Of a stretch of DNA of 64,000 nucleotides, positions 35,778-45,625 are shown piece after piece. How positions within the stretch are numbered: the stretch's first letter is position 1; every line of letters starts with the position of its first letter. The stretch is from Mesorhizobium opportunistum WSM2075 (GTDB lineage Bacteria; Pseudomonadota; Alphaproteobacteria; Rhizobiales; Rhizobiaceae), in contig NC_015675.1 in assembly GCF_000176035.2 (NCBI RefSeq), forward strand, positions 806,001 through 870,000. Direction: 5' to 3'. The notes beneath the pieces are model-generated. The model worked only from the letters and a program-made list of their open reading frames with translations, ran no database searches and was not told the origin of the DNA. The position numbers were made by a program, and so were the translations under genes.

Positions 35778-36677
35778 TCAGCGCTTCATCGGGCTGCGCG
35801 CCTCGCCGTCGCGCCAGTTGCCGTCAGCCCACATATGGTCGAAGGCGGTGCGGTAATCCGGGAAGCGAAAGCGATAACCCGTTGCCTTGATCGCCGCGTT
35901 GGCGACCCGTTTGTTCTCGCCATAGAAAGACCGCGCCAGGGGCGAAAGTTGGGCGGTGTCGAAAGGAATTTCGGGCGGCGGCTCGACGCCCATCAGCGAC
36001 GCGGCATAGGCGACGACATCCTGCGGCGGCGCCGGCTCATCGTCGGTGACGTTGAAGATGCCGCCTTTGTTGCTCCCGATGAGCTGCCAGAGCGCACCGG
36101 CAATGTCGTCGCAATGGATGCGGTTGAACACCTGGTCCGGCTTGACCAGCCGCCTTGCCGTGCCGTTTTCCAGATTGACCAAAGCGTTGCGGCCCGGACC
36201 GTAAATGCCGGATAGCCGCAGGATCGCCACCGGCCGGTCGATGTCCCGGCCGAGCTTCAGCCAATCCTGTTCCGCCGCGACCCGCATCACCGAGCGCTTC
36301 GACACCGGCCGGCATTCGGCTGTTTCATCGACCCAGGCGCCGCCATAGTCGCCATAGACGCCGACGGTGGAGAGATAGCCGATCCATTCCAGCGCCGGCA
36401 TGCGAGCGATCGTCGCGCGGGCGGCATTCAGCACGGGATCGCCGGCGTCGTCCGGGGCGACCGAGACCACCAGATGCGTCGTTTTCTTCAGCGCCTCGCC
36501 GACTTCAGCGGTCAGCGCGCCGTCGAACAACAGCGGTTCAATGCCGGCCTGGCGCAGCGCCTCGAATTTTTCTTCAGAGCGCGTGGTGCCGACGATCGCG
36601 GTGGCATCCTTGTTGGCGCGGGCAAAGGCCTTGCCAGAGTAGCCGGCGCCGAAGATCAAGACCTGTCTTTCGCTCAT
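35778..36677 (-). CDS. NAD(P)-binding epimerase/SDR-like protein
   Basis: A 299-aa extended-SDR-like protein with Rossmann loop [20 protein letters not shown] at the N-terminus, the conserved [20 protein letters not shown] (Ser and Tyr of the active region), and [20 protein letters not shown]. The start is ATG 36677 in an ATGA overlap with the queG stop; the frame extends much further upstream, but that part is the shadow of queG. It resembles the YeeZ-like SDR family of unknown substrate. Translationally coupled to queG and probably in one operon with the upstream GST. Confidence 0.85.
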   Translation of the reverse strand: MSERQVLIFGAGYSGKAFARANKDATAIVGTTRSEEKFEALRQAGIEPLLFDGALTAEVGEALKKTTHLVVSVAPDDAGDPVLNAARATIARMPALEWIGYLSTVGVYGDYGGAWVDETAECRPVSKRSVMRVAAEQDWLKLGRDIDRPVAILRLSGIYGPGRNALVNLENGTARRLVKPDQVFNRIHCDDIAGALWQLIGSNKGGIFNVTDDEPAPPQDVVAYAASLMGVEPPPEIPFDTAQLSPLARSFYGENKRVANAAIKATGYRFRFPDYRTAFDHMWADGNWRDGEARSPMKR

Positions 36678-37828
36678 GCCTGTGCCCTGTTTGGCCGCGC
36701 CAGGCGCCATTCCTCGCGCACCGCCGCATCGTTCTCGGTTGCCAGGCCGATGGCGGCCCGTTCGGCATATTCGGTCTCGGGCACAAGCCGCGCCAGCGCC
36801 CATATTGCCGCGCCCCGCACCAGCGGCGAGGCATCGTCCAGCAGTCCACGCACGGCGCCGGCAAGCGCGGCATCGCCGGAATTGCCGGCTGCGATCAGCA
36901 CGTTGCGGACGAAGCGGTCGCGGCCGATGCGCTTTATCGGCGAGCCCGAGAAGAAGGCACGGAAGGCCGCATCGTCCAGTTCGAGCAGGTCGGCGATCGC
37001 CGGTTCGCGCAGATCGTCGCGCGCGGCGAGTTTTGCCTCGGAAGCCACCCGGGCGAACTTGTTCCAGGGGCAAGCGGCCAGACAATCGTCGCAACCATAG
37101 ATGCGGTTGCCTATCGCCTCGCGGAATTCATGCGGGATCGGCCCCTTGTTCTCAATGGTGAGATAGGAGATGCAGCGCCGTGCATCGAGCCGATAGGGCG
37201 CCGGGAAGGCATCGGTCGGGCAGGCATCGAGGCATGCGCGGCAAGAGCCGCAATGGTCGATCTCGGCGCTGTCGGGGACAAGCTCCGCAGTGGTGAAGAT
37301 GGTGCCGAGGAACAGCCAGGAACCGTGTTCGCGGCTGACCAGATTGGTGTGCTTTCCCTGCCAGCCCAGGCCCGCGGCTTCCGCCAGCGGCTTTTCCATG
37401 ACCGGTGCTGTGTCGACGAAGACTTTGACGTCGCCGCCGGCGCGCGCGACGATCTTGCCGGCGATCTCCTTCAGCCGCCCCTTCATCACCTCGTGATAGT
37501 CGCGGTTTTGCGCATAGACCGAGATCGCGCCCCGGTCGCGCCTGGCCAGCAGGTCGCGCGGATCGTGGTCCGGTCCGTAGTTCATCGCCAGCACGATGAT
37601 AGAGCGCACTTCAGGCCAGAGCGTGGAAGGCTCACTGCGCCGCGCAAGCGTCTCGGCGATCCAGTCCATCGAGCCGTGAAAACCATCGGCGACGAATTCG
37701 GCCAGCCGCGCCGGTGCCAACGGGATCGCATCGGGAGAGGTGACGGCGACGGCGTCGAAGCCGGCGCGACGCGCCTCCGCGTCGATCAGCGCGCGCAGTT
37801 TCGCGGCGTCAGAAGTCGAGGTCCGCAT
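36674..37828 (-). CDS. queG: Epoxyqueuosine reductase
   Basis: Cobalamin-dependent Fe-S enzyme for the last step of queuosine synthesis in tRNA. The 384-aa protein shows the cobalamin and substrate part ([60 protein letters not shown]), two 4Fe-4S cluster motifs ([31 protein letters not shown]), and HEAT-like repeats at the C-terminus ([20 protein letters not shown]). ATG 37828 overlaps the preceding GST gene by 20 bp and the stop overlaps the SDR start. Confidence 0.96.
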   Translation of the reverse strand: MRTSTSDAAKLRALIDAEARRAGFDAVAVTSPDAIPLAPARLAEFVADGFHGSMDWIAETLARRSEPSTLWPEVRSIIVLAMNYGPDHDPRDLLARRDRGAISVYAQNRDYHEVMKGRLKEIAGKIVARAGGDVKVFVDTAPVMEKPLAEAAGLGWQGKHTNLVSREHGSWLFLGTIFTTAELVPDSAEIDHCGSCRACLDACPTDAFPAPYRLDARRCISYLTIENKGPIPHEFREAIGNRIYGCDDCLAACPWNKFARVASEAKLAARDDLREPAIADLLELDDAAFRAFFSGSPIKRIGRDRFVRNVLIAAGNSGDAALAGAVRGLLDDASPLVRGAAIWALARLVPETEYAERAAIGLATENDAAVREEWRLARPNRAQA

Positions 37829-38501
37829 AATGCGACACCGGCGACAGGCCGCGCACTCGGTCGGTCAAAAGCGGCCGGAAGGAGGGCCGCGACTTCACCC
37901 GCGTGTACCACTCGCGCGCAGCAGTATGTTCGCGCCAGTCGATCTCGCCGAGATAGTCGAGCACCGACAGCGTCGCGGCGGCGGCGAGATCGGCATAGGT
38001 GACCCTGGAGCCGGCCAGCCAATGGCGGGTGCCGGCCAGCCAGTTGGTGTATTTCATATGCTGGCGGATGTTGGCGCGCGCGGCACGGATCGCGCCTGAA
38101 TCGGGTGAGCCGCCGCCCGCCGTTTCCGGCATGATCGGCTTCAGCACGCGCTCGCGCACCAGATGCCTTGTGACCTCGCTTTCGGCCTTGTTGAGATACC
38201 AGTCGATCAGCCGGCGGATTTCGGCGCGCTGCATCGGATCCTCGGCGAACAGCCGCTTGTCGCGCTTCAAGACCCCGCGCGTCTCATCGAGATATTCCGA
38301 GATGACCGTTGCGCCGACGATCGGTACGTCGCCTTCGGCCAAAAGGATCGGCAGCGTGCCGGCCGGGTTCAGCGCCAGGAACTCCTTGCGCCGGGTCCAC
38401 GGCTTCTCCTCGATCAGCGCCAGCTCCTCGCCATACTCGCCAAAGGCGAGGCGGACAAAGCGGCAGGTGGCGAACATGGGATGGTGGAAAAGCGTCAGCA
38501 T
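37809..38501 (-). CDS. Glutathione S-transferase family protein
   Basis: A 230-aa GST. The thioredoxin-fold N-terminus is [20 protein letters not shown] with the glutathione-binding segment [20 protein letters not shown] (about residues 45-65) and a following SEYLD. The C-terminal helical domain contains [20 protein letters not shown], the N-capping box of GSTs. ATG 38501 is the natural start; the frame open to 38783 covers the upstream palindromes. It overlaps queG by 20 bp, so GST, queG and the SDR form one unit. Substrate unknown. Confidence 0.9.
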   Translation of the reverse strand: MLTLFHHPMFATCRFVRLAFGEYGEELALIEEKPWTRRKEFLALNPAGTLPILLAEGDVPIVGATVISEYLDETRGVLKRDKRLFAEDPMQRAEIRRLIDWYLNKAESEVTRHLVRERVLKPIMPETAGGGSPDSGAIRAARANIRQHMKYTNWLAGTRHWLAGSRVTYADLAAAATLSVLDYLGEIDWREHTAAREWYTRVKSRPSFRPLLTDRVRGLSPVSHYADLDF

Positions 38502-38523
38502 GGTTCCGCGATGATAAAGCGCA

Positions 38524-38601
38524 CTGGTGTGGTTCGGATTTGAAGTTCCTGTCCCCTCAACGGCATCCGCGTTCAGGAACTTCAAATCCAAACCACACCA
38601 G
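38524..38601. repeat. Long hairpin element 1 (28-bp arms)
   Basis: The left arm, 38524-38551, starts ctggtgtggttcggatttga and ends agttcctg. The right arm, 38574-38601, is its reverse complement with 27 of 28 matches; the loop is 22 bp. It is related to the second hairpin immediately downstream (both open with gtgtgg and run into a GGA...TTC core). Confidence 0.9.
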
Positions 38602-38614
38602 AACTTAAGTTGGC

Positions 38615-38686
38615 AGTGTGGCTCAGAATCCGGAATTCGCGCATCGCGCTCGTCCCAGCTGTGGCGAATTCCGGATTGCCACACTG
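38615..38686. repeat. Long hairpin element 2
   Basis: The left arm has agtgtggc, then an unpaired tcag, then aatccggaattcgc (to 38640). The right arm, 38664-38686, gcgaattccggattgccaca ending cact, is otherwise a perfect complement. Loop of 23 bp. It looks like a diverged sister of the hairpin at 38524-38601. Confidence 0.88.
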
Positions 38687-38821
38687 GCGAATCGCAGGGC
38701 GCACCGGTAAGTCTTGGCCGCCCGGTTAGCGGGCCGTCAGGGTGTTGCGACCTATAGGGGGACTTGCAAGCCATGACAAGCAAGCCGTTCTGTCAGCCAT
38801 CACGCAAATGCCGAGGTAGCC

Positions 38822-39628
38822 ATGGAAAGCCAGACCTTCGTCGAAGCCCTGCTGCTCGGCCTGCTGGAGGGGCTGACCGAGTTCATACCGGTGTCCTCGA
38901 CCGGCCATATCCTGCTCGCCGGCCATTTCCTCGGCTTCCACTCGACCGGCAAGGCCTTCGAGATCCTGATCCAGCTCGGCGCTATCCTGGCGATCCTCAG
39001 CGTTTATTTCCGCCGCCTCTGGAAAATGCTGCTCGAACTGCCGCACGACCGACTGACCAGGCATTTCGTCATCGGCATCCTCATCGCCTTCCTGCCGGCG
39101 GCGATCATCGGCGCGCTGGCGCATGATTTCATCAAGACGGTGCTGTTCGAATCGCCAAGGCTGATCTGCATCATGCTGATCATCGGCGGCATCGTGCTGC
39201 TGGCGGTGGACCGCATGAACCTCAAGCCGGTCTATCGCGACGTCGAGCGGTTTCCGACCCGGCTTTACCTGCAGATCGGCCTGTTCCAGTGCCTGTCGCT
39301 GATCCCCGGCACCTCGCGCTCGGGCTCGACCATCGTCGGCGCGCTGCTTTTGGGCGTCGACAAGCGGGCGGCGGCGGAATTTTCGTTCTTCCTCGCCATC
39401 CCGACCATGGTCGGCGCCTTCGCCTTCGACCTGTTCAAGAACCGCAACGTGCTGAGCAGTGCCGACCTGCCGATCATCGCCATCGGCTTCGTCGCCGCCT
39501 TCGTCACGGCGCTCATCGTGGTGCGCTTCCTGCTCGATTACGTCTCACGCAACGGCTACTCGCTGTTCGGCTGGTGGCGGCTGGTGGTCGGCGGCGTCGG
39601 GCTGGTGGCGTTGATGATCTGGGGGTGA
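38822..39628 (+). CDS. uppP: Undecaprenyl-diphosphatase
   Basis: An integral membrane phosphatase (BacA/UppP) that recycles undecaprenyl pyrophosphate for cell-wall synthesis; overexpression of such genes is linked to bacitracin resistance. The 268-aa length is standard. The two catalytic segments are [20 protein letters not shown] (residues about 15-34, with the Glu and His) and [20 protein letters not shown] (about 158-177, with the catalytic Ser and Arg). About eight hydrophobic helices. ATG 38822 is the natural start. Single plus-strand gene, convergent with yraN. Confidence 0.96.
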   Translation: MESQTFVEALLLGLLEGLTEFIPVSSTGHILLAGHFLGFHSTGKAFEILIQLGAILAILSVYFRRLWKMLLELPHDRLTRHFVIGILIAFLPAAIIGALAHDFIKTVLFESPRLICIMLIIGGIVLLAVDRMNLKPVYRDVERFPTRLYLQIGLFQCLSLIPGTSRSGSTIVGALLLGVDKRAAAEFSFFLAIPTMVGAFAFDLFKNRNVLSSADLPIIAIGFVAAFVTALIVVRFLLDYVSRNGYSLFGWWRLVVGGVGLVALMIWG

Positions 39629-39634
39629 GGAGTG

Positions 39635-39673
39635 GTCCGCGTAGCGGACGGAAAGCCAATTGCTTGGCTTTCC
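39635..39673. terminator. Paired hairpins between convergent uppP and yraN
   Basis: Two adjacent perfect hairpins: gtccgc-gta-gcggac (39635-39649) and ggaaagccaa-ttgc-ttggctttcc (39650-39673), starting 7 bp after the uppP stop. Neither has a T tract, so intrinsic termination is uncertain. They may protect the mRNA 3' end. Confidence 0.5.
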
Positions 39674-39727
39674 GAACGACGAACGCCCTGAGCCCGCGAA
39701 GGGCGAGCAACGCCGGCAAGTAACCCT

Positions 39728-40126
39728 CTAACTCCTCCCATAAAACACGTTCTCGACATGCACCGGCCAGCGCCAAGGCAGCACGGCGACCATGTCAAAC
39801 CGCATCGACAGCTTGCCATAATCCGCCTGCCGCGACAGCCAGATGTCGGCCGCCCCCTCGATGCGGCGCTCCGATTCGTGGCCGATAGCCTCCATAGCCT
39901 CCATCAGCGTGCGGCGCGCCTTGACCTCGACGAACAGCACGAGGTCGCCGCGCCGCGCGATGAGGTCGATCTCGCCGAAGCGGGTGCGGTGGCGGCGCGC
40001 CAGGATCCGGTAGCCCTTCAGCATCAGCGCCACTGCGGCCAGCCATTCGCCGCGATGGCCGCGCCGATAGGCTTTTTGGCGACTGGCGCTCGGACGCTCA
40101 GCCACCGTCGCCTTCTCCAGAGGCAT
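39728..40126 (-). CDS. YraN family (UPF0102) nuclease-like protein
   Basis: A 132-aa restriction-endonuclease-fold protein of unknown role, nearly always next to rsmI. Fold motifs are visible: [40 protein letters not shown] (the Asp and Glu-x-Lys of the PD-(D/E)XK core) and [21 protein letters not shown] 40126 overlaps the end of rsmI by 29 bp, so translation is coupled. Confidence 0.92.
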   Translation of the reverse strand: MPLEKATVAERPSASRQKAYRRGHRGEWLAAVALMLKGYRILARRHRTRFGEIDLIARRGDLVLFVEVKARRTLMEAMEAIGHESERRIEGAADIWLSRQADYGKLSMRFDMVAVLPWRWPVHVENVFYGRS

Positions 40127-41012
40127 CCTTGAGTTCGAGCAGCCGCCGGTAAAGCGTCTGCTTCTGACCGCCAGTCATTTTCGCGGCCTCCGCCGCTGCC
40201 TTGGAGGCCGGCATTTCAGCGGCGAGCGACAACAGCAGACGGTCGATATCCTTGGGCTCGTCCGCCTTGGCTTCGGCGGGGCCGATACAGACGACGATCT
40301 CGCCCTTCGGCGTATCGGCAGCCGCATAGTAATCGGCCAGCGCTTGCAGCGTGCCGGTGCGCATCTCCTCGAACGTCTTGGTCAATTCGCGGCCGATAGC
40401 GGCCTTGCGTTCGCCGCCGAGGGCTTCAACCATGGCGCCGAGCGACTCAGCCAGCCGGCGCGGCGATTCAAAGAAGATCAACGTTGCCGGCACCGCTTTC
40501 AAGGCTTCCAACCGTGTCAGCCGCTGGCCTGATTTGACCGGCAAAAAGCCCGCGAACAAAAAGGCGTCCGACGGCAGGCCCGATGCCGTCAGCGCGGCAA
40601 GCGGTGCCGACGGACCGGGGATCGGCACGACGCGGATGCCCTGGTCGAGCGCCTCGCCGACCAGCCGGTAGCCTGGATCGGACACCAGTGGCGTGCCGGC
40701 ATCGGAAATCAGCGCCACGCTCTGCCCGGCCTGAAGCGCCGATATCAGCTTCGGCCCGGCCTCGCCGGCATTGTGCTCATGATAGGCCGTGGTGCGGCGG
40801 CGGATGCCGTAGCGGTCGAGCAGCACGCGCGACACCCGCGTGTCCTCGCAGGCGACGATGTCGGCGGCGGCCAGCGTCTCCAGCGCGCGCAGCGTGACGT
40901 CGGCGAGATTGCCGATGGGCGTCGCCACCAGATAGAGCGCCGGCTCCAGCGGCCGGGCCGCGATCTCGGCCTGCCCGACCACATAGCTGCGCTTGCCCGT
41001 CTCACCGGTCAC
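40098..41012 (-). CDS. rsmI: 16S rRNA 2'-O-ribose C1402 methyltransferase
   Basis: SAM-dependent tetrapyrrole-methylase-fold enzyme modifying C1402 of 16S rRNA. The 304-aa protein contains [20 protein letters not shown] near the start, [40 protein letters not shown] and [20 protein letters not shown]. The frame starts at 41012; a plain N-terminus ([20 protein letters not shown]) precedes the core. Followed by yraN with overlapping ends, the usual order. Confidence 0.96.
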   Translation of the reverse strand: MTGETGKRSYVVGQAEIAARPLEPALYLVATPIGNLADVTLRALETLAAADIVACEDTRVSRVLLDRYGIRRRTTAYHEHNAGEAGPKLISALQAGQSVALISDAGTPLVSDPGYRLVGEALDQGIRVVPIPGPSAPLAALTASGLPSDAFLFAGFLPVKSGQRLTRLEALKAVPATLIFFESPRRLAESLGAMVEALGGERKAAIGRELTKTFEEMRTGTLQALADYYAAADTPKGEIVVCIGPAEAKADEPKDIDRLLLSLAAEMPASKAAAEAAKMTGGQKQTLYRRLLELKDASGEGDGG

Positions 41013-41180
41013 AGATCAACTCTCCGTTCGGCCCTGTTTGGCCTGCCAAATCCTTGTTTGGCATGGCTGGCGCGGGCTTGCAAAACTCACGTCGATGTAA
41101 GGCAATCGCCATTCCTTTGCCACAGTAGGGAACGAAACCGGGTTTGGCAGATTTAGTCCCTAATTCCCCGGGAGGAGATG

Positions 41181-41375
41181 ATGGACAGCCTTAAGATACA
41201 GGATGCTTTCGAGCCCTACTATGCCGGCCGCAACTGCGTGGCCAAGGACAAGCGGCTGCCTGCCGAGACCGACGCCAGCCTGACCAAGCGGCCCGCACGC
41301 GGCTTGCCGATGAGCACCGTGCCGACAACCATCAGGCATTCCGACACCGAACCCCACAGCACGACGGAGCACTGA
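41181..41375 (+). CDS. Small hypothetical protein (64 aa)
   Basis: Not recognised. It is a polar 64-aa product (MDSLKIQDAFEPYYAGRNCV...) with one Cys, no membrane segment and a Thr/His-rich tail (IRHSDTEPHSTTEH). ATG 41181 follows GGAGGAG with good spacing; ATG 41178 is also in frame but too close. The strong ribosome binding site and an isolated promoter-length upstream region (divergent from rsmI) favour a real gene. Confidence 0.55.
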   Translation: MDSLKIQDAFEPYYAGRNCVAKDKRLPAETDASLTKRPARGLPMSTVPTTIRHSDTEPHSTTEH

Positions 41376-41448
41376 CCGGACGATGCCCAATCGCTTCGAT
41401 ATCTTCATCACCCGTCTTGAAACGAAGAGCGCACGCCATGGCGTGCCG

Positions 41449-41886
41449 CTACCCCCGATAGGCGACCAGCACAGCACCCGCCGCGATAAGGGCGACGCCA
41501 AGCCAGTTCGCTCCGGAGAGGCGCTCGCCGAGAAAGATCGCGCCAAACACCGCCACAAGCACGACGCTTAGCTTGTCGATGGGCGCCACCTGCGCCGCAT
41601 TGCCGATCTTCAGCGCGCGGAAATAGCAGAGCCAGGAGGCCCCGGTCGCCAGACCGGAGAGGCCGAGGAACAGCCAGGTCTTTGCCGAGATCGTGGCCGG
41701 AGATTGGAACTGGCCGCTGGCCAGCAGGATCGCCCCGAGCACGGCCAGGATGATGACCGTGCGGATGAAGGTGGCGAAGTCGGAACTGATGTTCTCGATG
41801 CCGACCTTGGCGAAGATCGCCGTCAGCGCCGCGAAAGCCGCGGACAGCAGCGCCCATAATTGCCAGGAGGAGAAGGTCAGGTTCAT
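41449..41886 (-). CDS. Half-size EamA/DMT family transporter
   Basis: A 145-aa membrane protein consisting of a single EamA repeat with about five helices (LWALLSAAFAALTAIFAKVG, FIRTVIILAVLGAILLASGQ, WLFLGLSGLATGASWLCYFR, LSVVLVAVFGAIFLGERLSG). Full DMT carriers have two such repeats, so this one should act as a dimer. The conserved KIGNAAQVAPIDKLS and GERL segments are present. Substrate unknown. It lies 25 bp downstream of the LMW phosphatase on the same strand, a possible two-gene unit. Confidence 0.88.
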   Translation of the reverse strand: MNLTFSSWQLWALLSAAFAALTAIFAKVGIENISSDFATFIRTVIILAVLGAILLASGQFQSPATISAKTWLFLGLSGLATGASWLCYFRALKIGNAAQVAPIDKLSVVLVAVFGAIFLGERLSGANWLGVALIAAGAVLVAYRG

Positions 41887-41911
41887 TTGGGCGGCCTCGC
41901 GCGTGAGGGTT

Positions 41912-42235
41912 TCAACCGAGATAGCGTGAAACGCGCGCCTTAAGAAGCTCGATCAACTCCAGATCCATGAACTCGTAGTTATCGGGTATATCGAGGCAGA
42001 TGACCCGAGCCTTCGTCAGGCTGGCCTTGAATTTCTTCTGCAGCTTGGTGCGGTGCACCTTTTCCATGACGAAGATGATGTCGGCCCAGGCGACCAGCTC
42101 ATGCGTCAGCGGCGTATCGACGTCGTGGTTGGTTCCCGCCGACGCGACTTCGATATCCTGGCGCTTGGAAAACACCTGTTCGGCCGTGGGACTGCGCAAG
42201 CGGTTCTGGCTGCAGACGAAGAGGACGTTTTTCAA
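41912..42235 (-). CDS. Small low-molecular-weight protein-tyrosine-phosphatase-like protein
   Basis: A 107-aa protein, shorter than the usual 150-aa LMW-PTP. It keeps the C-x5-R-S phosphate loop (CSQNRLRSP, Cys8 to Arg14) at the N-terminus and a DIPDNYEF segment near the C-terminus that may supply the general acid in place of the usual DP. The middle (HELVAWADIIFVMEKVHRTK) matches the PTP fold. It may act on phosphotyrosine or a small phosphorylated molecule. It follows hemW by 2 bp, so it is part of the rdgB-hemW run. Confidence 0.85.
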   Translation of the reverse strand: MKNVLFVCSQNRLRSPTAEQVFSKRQDIEVASAGTNHDVDTPLTHELVAWADIIFVMEKVHRTKLQKKFKASLTKARVICLDIPDNYEFMDLELIELLKARVSRYLG

Positions 42236-42237
42236 AG

Positions 42238-43401
42238 TTAGCGCGCCAAATCCGCCACCACGGCGTCGAGCACGATCATGCCGGCCGGTGTGGCGCGCAG
42301 CCGCGTATTGCCGATCGGCGCCACCAGTCCTTCGCCCTGCAACACCGACAGCCGCGCGCTCGACAGGCCGCGGCCGGAAAACGCCTCGTAGCGCGACAGG
42401 TCGATGCCTTCGGCCAGCCTCAGCCCCATCAGCAGGAACTCGTCGGCCTCCTCCGAGCGCGTCAGGATCTCGCCGCCGGTGATGCCGTGGCCCTTGGCCT
42501 CGACCAGATTGGCCCAGGTCTCCGGCATCCGCTCGGCGATCGTCACCGTGCGGCGGCCATGCTCGACGAAGCGGCCATGCGCGCCGGGACCGACACCGAC
42601 ATATTCGCCGTAGCGCCAGTAGGTCAAATTGTGGCGGCTTTCGGCGCCCGGCCGGGCGTGGTTGGAAATCTCATAAGCCGGCAAACCATGCGCCGTGGTG
42701 ATCTCCTGTGTCAACGCATAGAGGTCGGCGGCGTGGTCGTTGTCGGGGATGATGAATTTCTTCGCCGCGTGCAGCGCGTGGAAGGGCGTGCCTTCCTCGA
42801 TCGTCAGCTGGTAGAGCGACAGATGGTCGGCAGCATGGCCGATCGCCTGTTCGAGCTCGGATGCCCAGGCCTCCGGCGTCTGGCCGGGCCGGGCGTAAAT
42901 GAGATCGAAGGAGAGCCTTGGGAATATTTCCCGCGCCAGCCCGATGGCGTGCAAGGCTTCCTCGACATTGTGCAGGCGTCCGAGGAAGCGCAAATCCTTG
43001 TCGTTCAGCGCCTGCACGCCGAGCGAGACGCGGTTGACGCCGGCCGTCCGGTAGCCGCGAAACCGTTCGGCCTCGACCGAGGACGGATTGGCCTCCAGCG
43101 TCACCTCGATGCCGTCAGGCACGGTCCAGTTCCTGGCCACGGCGTCCAGAACCCTGGCCACGGTTTCCGGCTTCATCAACGAGGGCGTGCCGCCGCCGAA
43201 AAAGATGCTTGTCACCTCACGCGGGCCGGTGCGCTGGCGCATCGTCGCCAGTTCCGCCTCGAAGGCGGCGGCAAAGCGCTCCTGGTCGACCGGCTGGTGG
43301 CGAACATGGCTGTTGAAGTCGCAATAAGGGCATTTGGCCGCGCAGAACGGCCAATGAATGTAGACGCCGAAGCCGGGGGCCCGGTCGAGCAGCATGCTCA
43401 T
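42238..43401 (-). CDS. hemW: HemW-like radical SAM protein
   Basis: A 387-aa radical SAM protein of the HemW (formerly HemN-like) group, thought to deliver haem rather than oxidise coproporphyrinogen. The 4Fe-4S site is in [20 protein letters not shown] (C-x3-C-x2-C, about residues 20-27). Further family segments are [40 protein letters not shown], and [20 protein letters not shown]. The start overlaps the rdgB stop in an ATGA arrangement. Confidence 0.94.
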   Translation of the reverse strand: MSMLLDRAPGFGVYIHWPFCAAKCPYCDFNSHVRHQPVDQERFAAAFEAELATMRQRTGPREVTSIFFGGGTPSLMKPETVARVLDAVARNWTVPDGIEVTLEANPSSVEAERFRGYRTAGVNRVSLGVQALNDKDLRFLGRLHNVEEALHAIGLAREIFPRLSFDLIYARPGQTPEAWASELEQAIGHAADHLSLYQLTIEEGTPFHALHAAKKFIIPDNDHAADLYALTQEITTAHGLPAYEISNHARPGAESRHNLTYWRYGEYVGVGPGAHGRFVEHGRRTVTIAERMPETWANLVEAKGHGITGGEILTRSEEADEFLLMGLRLAEGIDLSRYEAFSGRGLSSARLSVLQGEGLVAPIGNTRLRATPAGMIVLDAVVADLAR

Positions 43402-44075
43402 GCCTCGCCCAATCTCGCCAGATCCAATCGTGCCTGGGCGAATTTCTGGAAGGCACGGGCGCGGTGCGACAGCGCGGTCGCCTGGCCAGGCTTCCAGCCA
43501 TGCTTTTCCGCGGCGCTCATCTCGCCGAAGGTCTTGTCGAACCCATCCGGCAGAAACACCGGGTCGTAGCCGAAGCCGAGCTCGCCGCGCGGCGGCCAGA
43601 CCAGCGTGCCTTCGGCCTCGCCGCGATAATATTCGGCCTCGCCGTCGGGGAAGGCGAGGCAGATGACGGCGACAAAGCGGCCCTTGCGCTGCTCCGGCAA
43701 AGCGGCTCCCACTTCCTGCAACGCCACTTCGGTGCGCTGCATGGCCATGGCGAAATCCCTGCCGCCGTCGGGGGTTTCAGCCCAGTTGGCGGTGTAGACG
43801 CCGGGCGCGCCGTCGAGCGCGTCGACGCACAGGCCGGAATCGTCCGACAGCGCCGGCAGGCCGGTCGCCTTTGCGGCGGCCAGCGCCTTGATGTAGGCGT
43901 TTTCCTCGAAAGTGGTGCCGGTTTCGTCGGGTTCCGGCAGGCCATAGTCCTTGGCCGACTTCGCCTCGAAGCCGAACGGCCGCATCAGGTCGGCGAACTC
44001 GCGCAGCTTGCCGGCATTGTGGCTGGCAACGACGATCTTCTTGCCGTCAAGTGAGTGAACAGTTGGCGAATGCAT
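43398..44075 (-). CDS. rdgB: XTP/dITP diphosphatase (RdgB/HAM1)
   Basis: House-cleaning pyrophosphatase that removes dITP, dXTP and XTP. The 225-aa form from ATG 44075 has the family start [20 protein letters not shown], then [60 protein letters not shown] and [20 protein letters not shown]. The frame extends further upstream, but that part covers the VOC gene. It overlaps the VOC stop by one base and hemW by four. Confidence 0.95.
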   Translation of the reverse strand: MHSPTVHSLDGKKIVVASHNAGKLREFADLMRPFGFEAKSAKDYGLPEPDETGTTFEENAYIKALAAAKATGLPALSDDSGLCVDALDGAPGVYTANWAETPDGGRDFAMAMQRTEVALQEVGAALPEQRKGRFVAVICLAFPDGEAEYYRGEAEGTLVWPPRGELGFGYDPVFLPDGFDKTFGEMSAAEKHGWKPGQATALSHRARAFQKFAQARLDLARLGEA

Positions 44076-44485
44076 CAAAGGCCCCAGATTCTTGGCTCGG
44101 CAAACTCGATCGAATTGCCCGAGGGGTCGCGTATATAGATCGAACGGCCGCCTTGCGGCCATTCGAATTCGCTTTCGATGGCGACGTTCTTCGTCTTGAG
44201 ATGGGCCTTCCAGGCCGCGATTTCCACGGCGGTCGCCGCAAAGCAGAGATGGCCTTCGCCGACCGTGCCATGCGGCGGCACATTCAGCTTGGCATCGGGC
44301 GCGGGTGGGATCTTGGTTGCCTCGGCGTTGAAGATGAGCAGCACACCGGGTCCGCAACGGAAGAACAGGTGGCGGCCTTCGACCTTGCCGAGGAGGTGAA
44401 GGCCGAGGGTGTCGCGATAGAATTGTTCGGCTGCGTGCAAGTCTGTGACGTAGAGCGCTGACTCAAGAATGGCAGAGGGAGTCAC
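44075..44485 (-). CDS. VOC family (glyoxalase/bleomycin-resistance fold) protein
   Basis: A 136-aa protein with the paired beta-alpha-beta-beta-beta modules of the VOC superfamily: [20 protein letters not shown] near the start, [20 protein letters not shown] and [20 protein letters not shown] near the end (the Glu being a likely metal ligand). The substrate cannot be set. First gene of the rdgB-hemW-phosphatase run, with overlapping stop and start codons. A bipartite repeat element lies directly upstream, so the promoter would sit at or beyond it. Confidence 0.88.
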   Translation of the reverse strand: MTPSAILESALYVTDLHAAEQFYRDTLGLHLLGKVEGRHLFFRCGPGVLLIFNAEATKIPPAPDAKLNVPPHGTVGEGHLCFAATAVEIAAWKAHLKTKNVAIESEFEWPQGGRSIYIRDPSGNSIEFAEPRIWGL

Positions 44486-44489
44486 GAGG

Positions 44490-44647
44490 CACCCCCCTCT
44501 GCCCTGCCGGGCATCTCCCCCGCAAGGGGGGAGATTGGCAGCGTCAAAGCCGGTTCATAATTTGCACCGTCGGTGGTTGGCGAAATCCGCGACCACAGCC
44601 GATCTCCCCCCTTGCGGGGGAGATGGCCGGCAGGCCAGAGGGGGGTG
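44490..44647. repeat. Bipartite inverted-repeat element B (~158 bp)
   Basis: Outer ends cacccccctctgccctgccg and ggccggcaggccagaggggg are inverted relatives; inner hairpins are gcatctcccccgcaaggggg and gatctccccccttgcggggg. It is the same family as the elements at 7442, 50416, 54261 and 61758, and fills most of the gap between the VOC and rph genes. Confidence 0.88.
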
Positions 44648-44689
44648 TTCAAGCTCGACATTTAAAACCTAAGCCACCGCCATTTGACC

Positions 44690-45406
44690 CTAAGCCACCG
44701 CCATCTGCTGCAAACTCACCAGGCGCTGGATGCCTTTCTTGGCCAGGCCCATCAAGTCCGCGAACTGCCCTTCGGAGAACGGCTCGCCCTCGGCGGTTCC
44801 CTGGATCTCGACGATGCCGCCCTTGCCGGTCATGACGAAATTGGCGTCGGTGCCGGCCGAGGAATCCTCGATGTAATCGAGGTCGATGACCGGCTGGCCG
44901 TCATGGATACCGCAGGAAATCGCCGCGACATGGTCCTTCAGCACCTTGGAAACGCTGGTCATCTGCCGCGCTTCCATCCAGCGCAGGCAGTCGTACAGCG
45001 CCACCCAGCCGCCGGTGATCGAGGCGGTACGGGTGCCGCCATCGGCCTGGATGACGTCGCAGTCGACGGTAATCTGCTGTTCGCCCAGCGCCTGCAAGTC
45101 GACCACGGCGCGCAGAGAACGGCCGATGAGGCGCTGGATTTCCAGCGTGCGGCCGCCCTGCTTGCCGGCGGATGCCTCGCGGCGCATGCGCTCGCCAGTC
45201 GAGCGCGGCAGCATGCCATATTCGGCCGTCACCCAGCCCTTGCCGGAATTGCGCATCCAGCCCGGCACCTTCTCCTCGAGGCTCGCCGTGCACAGGACGT
45301 GGGTGTCGCCGAACTTCACCAGGCACGAGCCTTCGGCGTGCTTGGAGACGCCGCGCTCGAAGGAGATGGCACGCATTTCGTCGAATTGGCGTTTGGAGGG
45401 GCGCAT
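44690..45406 (-). CDS. rph: Ribonuclease PH
   Basis: Phosphorolytic 3'-to-5' exoribonuclease that trims tRNA 3' ends. The 238-aa length is standard. The family start is [20 protein letters not shown]; other conserved parts are [60 protein letters not shown] and [20 protein letters not shown]. Divergent from hrcA across 219 bp, as in many Rhizobiales. Confidence 0.97.
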   Translation of the reverse strand: MRPSKRQFDEMRAISFERGVSKHAEGSCLVKFGDTHVLCTASLEEKVPGWMRNSGKGWVTAEYGMLPRSTGERMRREASAGKQGGRTLEIQRLIGRSLRAVVDLQALGEQQITVDCDVIQADGGTRTASITGGWVALYDCLRWMEARQMTSVSKVLKDHVAAISCGIHDGQPVIDLDYIEDSSAGTDANFVMTGKGGIVEIQGTAEGEPFSEGQFADLMGLAKKGIQRLVSLQQMAVA

Positions 45407-45510
45407 TCAGGCTTCTTTCTTGTCATTTTCGGAATCTTGGCCGGCTTGTAGCCTCACCAAGCTTAGGGCGCAAAGGAAAATGGCCGGCTGAGCGCAAACG
45501 CGGCACCGAG

Positions 45511-45573
45511 CAATCTGACACAGACGCCGGGCGATCTGACACAGACGCCGGGCGATCTGATGCAGACACCGGG
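45511..45573. repeat. 21-bp tandem repeat, three copies, upstream of hrcA
   Basis: Three head-to-tail 21-mers: caatctgacacagacgccgg g, cgatctgacacagacgccgg g, cgatctgatgcagacaccgg g. The 21-bp period equals two helical turns, so equivalent bases face the same side of the DNA. It lies between rph and hrcA, 53 bp before the hrcA ATG. Confidence 0.85.
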
Positions 45574-45625
45574 TTGCGCCCACCGTGCCGAAGTCTATAT
45601 CCTGAACAAGGAGGTTTTTGGCCGT

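Larger units (their letters stand above)
38502..38821. other. 320-bp divergent gap between GST and uppP
   Basis: Contains two strong palindromic elements (38524-38601 and 38615-38686) followed by about 130 bp up to the uppP start. No coding region with credible signals is seen. The uppP promoter should lie in 38690-38820. Confidence 0.6.

Noticed and set aside
41383..41571. 62-codon frame on the plus strand
   Set aside because: Overlaps the 3' end of the EamA transporter gene in antisense, has no ribosome binding site, and has low-complexity Lys/Arg/His composition.
45511..45573. Possible CRISPR-like repeat array
   Set aside because: Units are directly adjacent with no spacers, only three copies, and no cas genes are in the window.
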